NCBI GenBank assembly: GCA_025362535.1
Contig: JANYGE010000045.1
Span: 1 to 8,222, forward strand
Reading direction: 5' to 3'
Length of the DNA: 8,222 nt
Origin: Hyphomicrobiales bacterium
Lineage (GTDB): Bacteria; Pseudomonadota; Alphaproteobacteria; Rhizobiales; Aestuariivirgaceae
Part shown: positions 1-7,016 of the stretch, in pieces
Position numbering within the stretch: the stretch's first letter is position 1
Layout of the letters: every line of letters starts with the position of its first letter
Notes under the pieces: generated by a model
Told to the model about the DNA's origin: nothing
The model's input: the letters and a program-made list of their open reading frames with translations, nothing else
Databases searched by the model: none
Position numbers and translations under genes: made by a program

Positions 1-885
1 CCGTGGCTGAGGATGGCAGGCCTTGGGCTTACGGCATTGTTGGTGGGAGGCGGAGCTGGCCTTGCCGTGGTGAATATGGATATGATTTCTGCTCGCGTTT
101 CTTCTGGACTTAACAGCGTGCAGGCCAGCATAGCTGGGCTCTCTGCGTTACAGGCAGCAAAGCGCGCCGTCAGCACTGAAACGGTCATTCACAAAAAGCC
201 AGTTGCGGTTGCCACGCTTGACGTTTCTGATGTGAGCGGAAATCTTAATAGCCAAATTCCGCTTCTGTTGAATGCACAAGCTGCAGAAGGTGAAGCGCCA
301 ATTTCACTGCGCGTGATGGGCCTGCCGGAAGCTTCTTATCTCACGGCTGGAATCGAAACCACCAAGGGCAATTGGTTGTTGAAGCCGGAAGATATTGCTG
401 GTGTTAAACTTGTGGTACCACAAATGGATGCGCCGCAGTTTGATGTTGAAATTGCTGCTGTAGAAGAAAAAACGGGCGTATTAGCGGCACCCGTAAAGGC
501 CATGACGGTGGCGATTGCCAATCCATCAGCGCCAAATGTTGCAGCTACGATTGCGCCTGCCAATGCTATGCCAGACACTGCGATTATAACCCCAGCGCTG
601 GCAACTCCCGTTAATCCGGAAGCCGCCAGTTTGATTACCAAGGGCGATGGCTTGCTGAACAGTGGTGATCTTGCTTCGGCGCGCCAGTTCTATTTGCGGG
701 CAAATGAGCTGGGCGATGCCAAGGGCGCTTATGGTGTTGGGCGCACTTATGACCCCAAAATCTTTGCGGCTCTGAATGTGCAAGGCCTGCAGCCAGAGCC
801 TGCCAAAGCTGCGGAGTGGTATAAGAAGGCAATTGCGGGCGGTGTTATGGCGGCCCGCACGGCGATGGAAAACTTGCCGAAATAG
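1..885 (+). CDS. Membrane-anchored protein with beta-domain and C-terminal Sel1/TPR-like repeats (5' end cut by window edge)
   Basis: I do not recognise a named family for the whole protein. The frame is open to base 1; the first ATG in the window is at 13, but the purine-rich GAGG touches it with no spacing, so the true start is probably upstream. Counting from that ATG (290 residues): 1-20 is a Gly/Ala/Leu/Val-rich hydrophobic segment, read as a membrane anchor. Residues about 94-168 form a beta-rich stretch (ISLRVMGLPEASYLTAG, then WLLKPEDIAGVKL) that resembles cadherin/VCBS-like repeats of secreted surface proteins. Residues 169-203 are an Ala/Pro-rich linker. Residues 204-287 look like Sel1/TPR helices (GDLASARQFYLRANELGDAKGAY, then AKAAEWYKKAIAGG). 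The layout suggests an envelope protein with the bulk of the chain outside the inner membrane and a helical protein-binding tail. Topology and function are inference. It ends 69 bp before the co-directional ThDP-enzyme gene. Confidence 0.7.
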   Translation, partial: PWLRMAGLGLTALLVGGGAGLAVVNMDMISARVSSGLNSVQASIAGLSALQAAKRAVSTETVIHKKPVAVATLDVSDVSGNLNSQIPLLLNAQAAEGEAPISLRVMGLPEASYLTAGIETTKGNWLLKPEDIAGVKLVVPQMDAPQFDVEIAAVEEKTGVLAAPVKAMTVAIANPSAPNVAATIAPANAMPDTAIITPALATPVNPEAASLITKGDGLLNSGDLASARQFYLRANELGDAKGAYGVGRTYDPKIFAALNVQGLQPEPAKAAEWYKKAIAGGVMAARTAMENLPK

Positions 886-943
886 CCGAGCCTCGACAAA
901 TCTATTGCTTCTTGGCATGAGACATATGCGGATTAATTTTTCC

Positions 944-950
944 AAGGGTG
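944..950 (+). promoter_or_regulatory. Ribosome binding site of the ThDP-enzyme gene
   Basis: AAGGGTG sits with its GGG ending 6 nt before the ATG at 955. It supports that start over other in-frame candidates. Confidence 0.6.
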
Positions 951-954
951 TTTC

Positions 955-2595
955 ATGCGGGCGGCAGAAGTTATTGTTGAAAGTTTAAAAGCGCATGGCG
1001 TGCAGCGTGTCTATTGCGTTCCGGGCGAAAGCTATTTGGCGCTGCTTGATGCGTTTTATGAGAGCGGAATTGAGGTTATTGTCTGCCGACATGAAGGTGG
1101 GGCAGGCTTTATGGCCGTGGCTGAAGCCAAACTTACAGGGAAACCTGCCGTGTTCCTCGTCAGCCGTGGGCCGGGTGCTACCAATGCCTCCATTGCCATT
1201 CACATGGCCGAGCAAGATGCCGTGCCGGTTCTGCTGCTCATCGGCCAAGTGGCGCGCGATGAACGCACGCGGGCGGTGTTTCAGGAAGTAGATTATGGCC
1301 AATTTTTTGGCGGCATGGCCAAGGCGGTTTATGAAGTTCAAGAGGGCAATCGCCTGTCTGAATTGATGCCGCGTGCGCTGCGTCTGGCCGCTGAAGGGGT
1401 TCCGGGGCCGGTGGTTTTGGCTTTGCCGGAAGATATGCTCTCTGATGATGTGGCTGAGGTTGAGCCACTGGTTTATCCACTGGCGAAAGTCCACACGGCG
1501 CAATCTGATATTGAGCGCGTGCAAGAATTGATCGATCAGGCCGAGCGGCCTCTGCTCATCGCGGGTGGTGTGATGCGGGGTTCTGCTGGCGCGGAAGCGC
1601 TGCGCCGTTTTGCTTCAGCACAACGCGTGCCCGTGGCTGTGACTTGGAAAAATCAGGATGTGTTCGATAACGGGTCAGAACTTTTTGCCGGACATTTGAA
1701 TTTCGGAACCTTGGCTTCGCAGCGCAAAGCTTTGGCCGAAGCAGATTTGATTATTGCAGTGGGCACGCGCCTTGGCGATGTGGCTTCACTGGGCTTCACT
1801 TTGCCACGCGCACCTGCACCAGCGCAAACCTTGATCCATATCTATCCTGATGGCGGGCCTATTGGGCGGGTCACGCGTGCTGATATGGGTTTGGTGGCTG
1901 ATCCGGTTTCATTGTTGAATGGATTGGCGCAATCAGCCCGCGTGGTGAACGCTTCACGTGAACGCTGGGTTTCAGGCTTACATGAGGTGACTGCTGCTTC
2001 GCAGAAGTTCACCTCGCCCGAACCTTCTGATGGGGTTGATTTTGGTTTGGTCACGCTGGCTCTGGCTAAGCTTGCGCCCGTCGACGCGATCATCACCATG
2101 GATGCCGGAAACATGACCACATGGGCGCATCGGCATTGGCTGATGACACCGAAGAATATTCTGTTGGGTGGCGTAGTTGGAGCCATGGGCTTTGGTGTTC
2201 CCGCGGCCGTTGCAGCACAATTGCAAATGCCGTCACGCATGGCGATTTGTTTTGTGGGTGACGGTGGAGCCTTGATGACGGGCCAAGAACTGGCAACGGC
2301 AATGTCTTATGGCCTTTCACCAAAAATTGTCATTTCCGACAATGGTATTTACGGCACCATCCGCAGCCATCAGGAAAGGCATTTCCCAGGTCGGGTATCC
2401 GGTACGACGATGAAGAGCCCTGATTTTGCAGCTTGGGCGCGCTCCTTTGGGGCTGAGGCTTTTACGCTACAGTTGGGCGACGATGTAGAAACTGTTGTTG
2501 CTGCATTCTTGGCGTCACAAGGTGCGGCAGTGCTGCATGTAAAATCGAGCAAAGTCGCTCTTTCGGCGAATGGGGTGCTGAAGTCCTTGACCTAA
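955..2595 (+). CDS. Thiamine-diphosphate-dependent enzyme, acetolactate-synthase-like superfamily
   Basis: A 546-residue protein with the three-domain layout of ThDP decarboxylases/carboligases. The N-terminal pyrimidine-binding domain (about 1-170) has RHEGGAGFMA with the expected catalytic Glu47 and a GPGATNA loop at 72-78. The central domain (about 185-325) has a LIAGG segment. The C-terminal pyrophosphate-binding domain (about 360-530) has GDG at 435-437 and Asp-Asn at 462-463, the usual GDG-X24-NN Mg/ThDP motif with Asp in the first Asn place. Against true acetolactate synthase, the loop after this motif reads GTIRSHQ where those enzymes have GMVxQWQ, so the Trp tied to 2-ketobutyrate preference is His472. 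PGPVVLALPED also carries Glu159 where they usually have Lys. No small regulatory subunit gene follows. I therefore call the superfamily only; substrate is unknown. The ATG start has AAGGGTG upstream with good spacing. The stop lies 9 bp from the convergent L,D-transpeptidase. Confidence 0.85.
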   Translation: MRAAEVIVESLKAHGVQRVYCVPGESYLALLDAFYESGIEVIVCRHEGGAGFMAVAEAKLTGKPAVFLVSRGPGATNASIAIHMAEQDAVPVLLLIGQVARDERTRAVFQEVDYGQFFGGMAKAVYEVQEGNRLSELMPRALRLAAEGVPGPVVLALPEDMLSDDVAEVEPLVYPLAKVHTAQSDIERVQELIDQAERPLLIAGGVMRGSAGAEALRRFASAQRVPVAVTWKNQDVFDNGSELFAGHLNFGTLASQRKALAEADLIIAVGTRLGDVASLGFTLPRAPAPAQTLIHIYPDGGPIGRVTRADMGLVADPVSLLNGLAQSARVVNASRERWVSGLHEVTAASQKFTSPEPSDGVDFGLVTLALAKLAPVDAIITMDAGNMTTWAHRHWLMTPKNILLGGVVGAMGFGVPAAVAAQLQMPSRMAICFVGDGGALMTGQELATAMSYGLSPKIVISDNGIYGTIRSHQERHFPGRVSGTTMKSPDFAAWARSFGAEAFTLQLGDDVETVVAAFLASQGAAVLHVKSSKVALSANGVLKSLT

Positions 2596-2604
2596 AGAAG
2601 AAGC

Positions 2605-4194
2605 TTAACTCCCTGCCCTGCCAAACAGCGCCGCATAAAGCTTCTTGTCGCGACCATAAACGTCAGTGCGAAATTCGATGCCATTGTCGCTCGAAAATGC
2701 CGTGGCATAAATGAGATGCACAGGGATTGGCTTTGGCAAATTCACCCGGGTATTTTCTCCACCAGCCCAAATTGCATCAACAGCACTTTTATCCATGCCT
2801 GTGCGTTCGAGCAGCGCATAAGCAAGATCGCCGGGGCGCGACAGGCGTATGCAACCGTGACTGAAGGCGCGCGTGCTGTTGGCGAATTTGTCTTTGGCTG
2901 GCGTGTCATGCAGATAAATGTTAAATTTATTGGGCAGCATAAATTTTACTTTGCCCAAAGCATTTTTGGGGCCGGGTTTCTGGCGAAAGGTGAAGGGAAA
3001 TGAGCCGCTGCCGTAAGACGCCCAATTGATCGAGCCCCAGGTGGCCAGTTTGCCTCCAGCGAAAACTTCAAAGTCTTCGGCATAGTGATAAGGGTCAGCC
3101 TGCAGTTTCGGTAGCATTTCCTTGGTGGCAATGGTGTAAGGCACAGTCCAATAGGGATTGAGCTCAATATATTGCATTTCACCGGAAAATTCCGGCGTCT
3201 GCGTGGCCACGGCACCCACAACCACATTCATGCGGTCAATGATGGTGTTGGATTGCCAATGCTGCAGTTCAAATCCAGCTATATTGATCAGGAAGTGTTC
3301 ATCGCCAAGATTATCCGGCATCCAGCGCCAGCGTTCCATATTCAAAATAATTTGGCGTTGACGCTCTTGTGGAGAAATATTCATGGCCACAATAGATTGC
3401 TTGCCAAGCAGGCCCTTGGCTTCCAGACCATGGCGCACTTGGAAGCGGCGCACCGCGATGGCAAGGTTCTGATCATAAACAGGTGAATTATTGTCAGCCC
3501 ATTCAAAGTCTCCAGTAATAGAAAGCAACTGGCGAATACCAACGATCCGCGGGTCACGGTCACCGGGTTTTAAAGTTGCACCTTGGCCAATCACTGGCCA
3601 ATCAACGCCTTCGTCGATCACCTGCGTGTAGACCTTCAGCATTTTTTTCAAGGCTTGGTAATGGGTGTTGCGCGGTTCAAAAGAGGCCAGAAATTTATCG
3701 GGGTCCGCTTGCTTCTTAAGATCAGTGAGCACCCGCTGCACATCAATCGTCTTGCGATTGCGGAAAAGATTAGGATCAACCTTTTGCGGGGTAACCCGGC
3801 CGATTTTCAAATCCGCCGCATAGGCCACAAAGAATGACGAGTAATAAAGTTCCGCTTGAGCTGCAGCTTGCGGATCATTGACATTCAGCTGATCGCGGAT
3901 CGAGATGAGATTATCGAGTGGATAATCTTGCGGGTTAAGCCCGTCATAGGTGGCGTTTTTCACCCGTTGGATAAACCTATCCATGCGGCCTGTGCCGACC
4001 CAATAGACGCTGCCACCATTGTTGACATAGTGAGCGATAAGGGCGGGCTTAATGCGCTCTAACGGCAATGCCAAGCGCTGCCCGCTGGTGAGTAAGTTTT
4101 GGATCGACGAACGCACGGCACTGGCATCTTGCGCCCCTGCATGGGATGCAAAACAGAAGCAGAAAACCAGTAGAATTCGAGATAATAAGCGCAT
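2605..4194 (-). CDS. L,D-transpeptidase of the YcbB/LdtD type with peptidoglycan-binding domain
   Basis: Periplasmic enzyme that makes 3-3 cross-links in peptidoglycan or related L,D-transpeptidase bonds. Starting at the ATG at 4194 gives 529 residues. Residues 1-21 are a clear signal peptide (basic MRLLSR, hydrophobic ILLVFCFCFA, then a HAGA/Q cleavage site). A helical scaffold region follows (about 25-205). A peptidoglycan-binding domain lies near 214-272 (IRQLL, then AVRRFQVRHGL and LLGKQSIVAMN). The YkuD catalytic domain holds ELNPYWTVPYTIA, NIYLHDTP with His429, and the signature SHGCIRL at 445-451 with catalytic Cys448. The domain order and length match the large YcbB/LdtD class rather than short YkuD proteins. 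An ATG at 4227 would add 11 residues, but it has a poor ribosome site and would bury the signal peptide start; GGAG lies 5 nt before the ATG at 4194. It follows puuA by 62 bp on the same strand with no clear terminator between, so readthrough is possible. Confidence 0.92.
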   Translation of the reverse strand: MRLLSRILLVFCFCFASHAGAQDASAVRSSIQNLLTSGQRLALPLERIKPALIAHYVNNGGSVYWVGTGRMDRFIQRVKNATYDGLNPQDYPLDNLISIRDQLNVNDPQAAAQAELYYSSFFVAYAADLKIGRVTPQKVDPNLFRNRKTIDVQRVLTDLKKQADPDKFLASFEPRNTHYQALKKMLKVYTQVIDEGVDWPVIGQGATLKPGDRDPRIVGIRQLLSITGDFEWADNNSPVYDQNLAIAVRRFQVRHGLEAKGLLGKQSIVAMNISPQERQRQIILNMERWRWMPDNLGDEHFLINIAGFELQHWQSNTIIDRMNVVVGAVATQTPEFSGEMQYIELNPYWTVPYTIATKEMLPKLQADPYHYAEDFEVFAGGKLATWGSINWASYGSGSFPFTFRQKPGPKNALGKVKFMLPNKFNIYLHDTPAKDKFANSTRAFSHGCIRLSRPGDLAYALLERTGMDKSAVDAIWAGGENTRVNLPKPIPVHLIYATAFSSDNGIEFRTDVYGRDKKLYAALFGRAGS

Positions 4195-4199
4195 GCGCA

Positions 4200-4203
4200 C
4201 TCC
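4200..4203 (-). promoter_or_regulatory. Ribosome binding site that decides the L,D-transpeptidase start
   Basis: GGAG on the minus strand, 5 nt before the ATG at 4194. The alternative upstream ATG at 4227 has only AAGG at a long distance. The choice also yields a standard signal peptide. Confidence 0.65.
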
Positions 4204-4256
4204 GTTAATTCGACTCAATTGCAGCATAGCGCAAAAGCCTTACATAATTCCATGTG

Positions 4257-5606
4257 CTAAACGTTCAGCAATAAAAACTCACGTTCCCATGAACTGATCA
4301 CGCGACGATAATGTTGCATCTCTTGATATTTCACATCGCGGTAAGCCTCAGAAAACTGTTCGCCCAAAACCATGCGCAGAGCTTTTGTGTAGCTCAACTT
4401 ATCCAGCGCCTCATCAAGGCTGATCGGCAATGTGTGGGCATAGCGATAGGCTGAGCCTGTTACGGGATCAGATGGTTTCAGCTTTTCGATCATCCCCAAA
4501 TAGCCACAAGCCAACGAGGCTGCGAAGGCCAGATAGGGGTTGGTGTCGGCACCGGCTACACGATTTTCCACGCGCAGATTATTGGGGTCAGACGATGGCA
4601 CACGCAAACTTACGGTGCGGTTATCAATGGCCCAATGCACATTAGTTGGCGCATCAGACTCCGGCACCAAGCGGCGATATGAATTTACGTTGGGCGCTAA
4701 GAGCGGAAGTGCTGCCGCAAGATAACGCTGCAAACCGCCGATATGATTGAGGAATAACTTTGAATGCGACCCATCTTTTCCAGCGAAAATATTCTGGCCC
4801 GTTTTAATGTCTAAAACCGATTGATGAATATGCATCGAAGAGCCCGGTTCATTTTCATGCGGCTTTGCCATGAAGGTGGCATAGACATCATGCTTCAACG
4901 CTGCTTGGCGCACTGTGCGTTTGAACAGAAAAACCTGATCAGCCAATTCCAGAGGATCACCATGGTTGAAGTTAATTTCCAACTGCGCGGGGCCTGCTTC
5001 ATGGCTGAGTGTATCAACATCCAATTCCTGGGCTTCGCACCAATCGTAAATATCCTCCACGATGGGGTCAAAATCATTGGCGGCATCAATGCCGTAAGCT
5101 TGGCCACCGGATTCTTTGCGGCCAGATCTGCCCACCGCCGCTTCCAGCGGATAATCAGAATCGAAATTTTTCTTCACCAAATAGAATTCTAGTTCGGGTG
5201 CCACGATCGGCTTCCAGCCCTTATCTTTATAAAGCTGCAAAACCCGCTTCAACACATTGCGCGGAGATATCGTAACGGGCTTATCATCAAGATGGAAAGC
5301 ATCGCAGATCACTTGCGCTGTGGGTTCCTTATACCACGGCACAAAGCGAATGGTGTTCACATCCGGCTGCATGTAAATATCAATGGCGCTGTCGCTCACC
5401 GCTTCAGTGTCTGATACAAAGCGGCCATTGATGGTGAGAGTGAACACTTCTTCAGGCACACGCAGGCCCTTGGACTTATTACCGGAGAGAAATTTTTTCG
5501 GTGGTAAAATCTTTCCACGCGCGGTGCCGGACATATCGGCGACGAGGCATTCGACCTCGCTAATGTGATTTGTAGATATGAAGTCTTCGAATTTAGATTG
5601 GCTCAT
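4257..5606 (-). CDS. puuA: Gamma-glutamylputrescine synthetase (glutamine synthetase family)
   Basis: Cytosolic ATP-dependent ligase joining glutamate to putrescine, the first step of the gamma-glutamyl route of putrescine breakdown. The 449 residues cover the whole glutamine-synthetase fold: a short beta-grasp N-terminal domain (about 15-105, with VADMSGTARGK) and the catalytic domain. Visible active-site blocks are PELEFYLV at 137-144 (metal Glu138 and Glu140), GPAQLEINF with Glu210 (Glu203 just before), AKPHENEPGSSMHIHQS at 247-263 with the ATP/metal His pair 259/261, NSYRRLVPESDAP from 308, and RVENRVAGADTNPYLA from 345. The adenylylation loop of housekeeping GlnA is not apparent. PuuA rather than another GlnA-like ligase is chosen because puuB is divergent next door and agmatinase and a polyamine transporter lie beyond. 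AGGG lies 4 nt before the ATG. It is slightly shorter than E. coli PuuA (about 470). Confidence 0.87.
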   Translation of the reverse strand: MSQSKFEDFISTNHISEVECLVADMSGTARGKILPPKKFLSGNKSKGLRVPEEVFTLTINGRFVSDTEAVSDSAIDIYMQPDVNTIRFVPWYKEPTAQVICDAFHLDDKPVTISPRNVLKRVLQLYKDKGWKPIVAPELEFYLVKKNFDSDYPLEAAVGRSGRKESGGQAYGIDAANDFDPIVEDIYDWCEAQELDVDTLSHEAGPAQLEINFNHGDPLELADQVFLFKRTVRQAALKHDVYATFMAKPHENEPGSSMHIHQSVLDIKTGQNIFAGKDGSHSKLFLNHIGGLQRYLAAALPLLAPNVNSYRRLVPESDAPTNVHWAIDNRTVSLRVPSSDPNNLRVENRVAGADTNPYLAFAASLACGYLGMIEKLKPSDPVTGSAYRYAHTLPISLDEALDKLSYTKALRMVLGEQFSEAYRDVKYQEMQHYRRVISSWEREFLLLNV

Positions 5607-5650
5607 GACACCCTGCTGGTTGATTTGCCCGCGCAGTTTAGCTCTTCTTA

Positions 5651-5680
5651 TTGACCTTTAGGAAGGGGGGCGGCTATCAA
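5651..5680 (+). promoter_or_regulatory. Candidate sigma70-type promoter for puuB
   Basis: TTGACC at 5651-5656 matches the -35 consensus at 5 of 6 places. TATCAA at 5675-5680, after an 18-nt spacer, matches the -10 at 4 of 6. Transcription would begin near 5686-5688, almost on the puuB ATG at 5687, so the transcript would be nearly leaderless. It lies in the 80-bp spacer shared with divergent puuA. This is inferred from sequence only, and alphaproteobacterial -10 boxes are loose. Confidence 0.3.
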
Positions 5681-5686
5681 GCTTGG

Positions 5687-6952
5687 ATGAAAATAAACTC
5701 ATATTATCAAGCCACCACAAATCGCACCGTAACGGGCACGGAGTTGCAGGGCGATGTCAGCGCCGATGTCTGCGTGATTGGTGCTGGCTATACCGGCCTT
5801 TCCGCTGCATTGGAGCTGGCGCAGGCTGGCTATAAGGTTGTGGTGCTTGAGGCTGAGACGATTGGCTGGGGGGCATCGGGGCGCAATGGCGGGCAGATTT
5901 GCACGGGCTTTTCATCTGGCCAAGGCAAGATCATAGCCCAATTGGGCAAGGCTGACGCGAAGAAGGCTTTTGATATTTCTGAGGAAGCAAAAAAGCTTTT
6001 GATTGACCGCATTGCCAAACACAAAATCGATTGTGATGTTGAGTGGGGTTATATGCATTGCATTCCTAAGCCGCATCAATTTGCTGAGCTGCAAGCTTGG
6101 GCGCAAGAATATGAAGAGTTGGGATATGGCGGCAACACGCTGCTGACCAAAGCTGAGCTTGAAACCAAGTTAGGAACCACGATTTATCACGGTGCCTTGC
6201 GCGAGCAACATGCCGGGCATTTTCACCCGCTGAATTATTGCTTGGGGCTGGCCGATGCCGCTCTCAAAGCGGGTGCCATTATTCACGAAAATTCAGCGGC
6301 TCTTGAGTTGGATACAGGTGCGAAGCCTTGGGCCCGCACGGCCAAGGGCAAAGTCTCAGCCAAATTTATGATCATTGGCGGCAATGCCTATTTGGGCAAA
6401 GTGGTGAAGCCGCTTTATGGCCGGGTGATGCCGGTGGCCAGTTACATTATTGCCACAGAACCCTTGGGCGAAAACCAGGCCAAAGCATTGATTGCCGATA
6501 ATGAGGCCGTGGCCAACACCAATTTCATCGTCGATTATTATCGCCGCTCGAAGGACCACCGCATGTTGTTTGGCGGTCGTGCCAGTTATTCTGGCGTCAC
6601 ACCTCCTGCGCTTGGTGAATATATGCGTCCGCGCATGACGGCGGTTTTCCCGCAGCTCAAAGATGTGAAAATTGATTATGCTTGGGGTGGCAATATCGCA
6701 ATCACATCAAACCGCATTCCCGATTGTGGGCGGCTTAGCCCTACGGTTTATTATGCCCATGGCTATTCCGGCCAAGGTGTGGCGCTGGCCAATATGTATG
6801 GCAAGCTGATGGCCGAATGCGTGATGGGAACCGCCGAGCGCTTTGATCTTTTGGCGCGCGTGAAGCACTTGCCTTTCCCCGGCGGAGCCCTGCGCATGCC
6901 ACTGCTGGTGGCGGCCATGATGTATTACCGGGTTAAGGATGCGATCAGTTAA
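5687..6952 (+). CDS. puuB: Gamma-glutamylputrescine oxidase (FAD-dependent, DAO family)
   Basis: Flavoenzyme that oxidises gamma-glutamylputrescine to gamma-glutamyl-aminobutyraldehyde, ammonia and H2O2, the step after PuuA. From the ATG at 5687 it has 421 residues, close to E. coli PuuB (about 426), and its N-terminus (MKINSYYQAT) lines up with the SYYAAS start I recall for that protein. The Rossmann FAD motif IGAGYTGLSAALELA begins at 31, with the ribose-binding Glu55 in VVVLEA. The DAO-family block WGASGRNGGQ is at 61-70. The C-terminal FAD/substrate block HGYSGQGVALANMYGK is at 358-373. A TTG at 5651 would extend the frame by 12 residues (Gly/Lys-rich, no matching family sequence, no ribosome site) and is more likely part of a -35 box. 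The A/G-rich stretch 5660-5673 is rather far from the ATG to be a normal Shine-Dalgarno. It is divergent from puuA and convergent with speB. Confidence 0.88.
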   Translation: MKINSYYQATTNRTVTGTELQGDVSADVCVIGAGYTGLSAALELAQAGYKVVVLEAETIGWGASGRNGGQICTGFSSGQGKIIAQLGKADAKKAFDISEEAKKLLIDRIAKHKIDCDVEWGYMHCIPKPHQFAELQAWAQEYEELGYGGNTLLTKAELETKLGTTIYHGALREQHAGHFHPLNYCLGLADAALKAGAIIHENSAALELDTGAKPWARTAKGKVSAKFMIIGGNAYLGKVVKPLYGRVMPVASYIIATEPLGENQAKALIADNEAVANTNFIVDYYRRSKDHRMLFGGRASYSGVTPPALGEYMRPRMTAVFPQLKDVKIDYAWGGNIAITSNRIPDCGRLSPTVYYAHGYSGQGVALANMYGKLMAECVMGTAERFDLLARVKHLPFPGGALRMPLLVAAMMYYRVKDAIS

Positions 6953-6967
6953 GGGGCCTCTCACTCT

Positions 6968-7008
6968 GCTCGTTGATGCGAGCGTCCCTCTCCCCTAAAG
7001 GGGTGAGG
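6968..7008. terminator. Two stem-loops between convergent puuB and speB
   Basis: The first stem-loop is 6968-6983, a 5-bp GCTCG/CGAGC stem with a 6-nt loop. The second is 6987-7008, with arms CCTCTCCCC and GGGGTGAGG, nine positions with one T-T mismatch and a TAAA loop. Being nearly symmetric and placed between two gene tails, it could end transcription from both sides. There is no T-run on either strand, so it is not a classical intrinsic terminator. It also resembles the CCTC/CCCC-type palindromes scattered between genes in many Rhizobiales, a comparison from memory. Confidence 0.45.
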
Positions 7009-7016
7009 AGAAGTAA

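Noticed and set aside
905..940. Possible promoter (TTGGCA at 912-917 with an AT-rich stretch near 933-939) before the ThDP-enzyme gene
   Set aside because: The -10 candidates match only 3 of 6 positions, so readthrough from the upstream gene is equally plausible.
526..945. 139-residue antisense frame under the end of the first gene
   Set aside because: Arg/Cys/Ile-rich low-quality translation with no domain, overlapping a frame with clear Sel1-like repeats.
985..1524. 179-residue open frame antisense to the ThDP-enzyme gene
   Set aside because: It lies wholly opposite a well-supported gene, its translation is rich in His/Arg/Gln with no recognisable motif, and no ribosome site stands out. 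It is a shadow of the sense codons.
1842..2240. 132-residue antisense frame
   Set aside because: Mirror of the ThDP-binding domain coding sequence, with no motif of its own.
955..2595. Calling the ThDP enzyme ilvB
   Set aside because: The conserved AHAS loop and Lys are replaced and no ilvN/ilvH follows, so the specific symbol is not supported.
2598..2646. Inverted repeat AAGAAGCTT (2598-2606) / AAGCTTCTT (2638-2646) at the convergent ThDP-enzyme/L,D-transpeptidase junction
   Set aside because: Arms are perfect over 9 bp, but the loop is 31 nt, the right arm is inside the L,D-transpeptidase coding region, and no T-run follows. The core AAGCTT is itself a palindrome, so chance is likely.
4195..4256. 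Terminator or promoter between puuA and the L,D-transpeptidase gene
   Set aside because: Only a 4-bp ACAT/ATGT stem and weak hexamers can be found; not enough to call either.
4821..5192. 123-residue plus-strand frame inside puuA
   Set aside because: Opposite the conserved glutamine-synthetase active-site blocks; a shadow frame.
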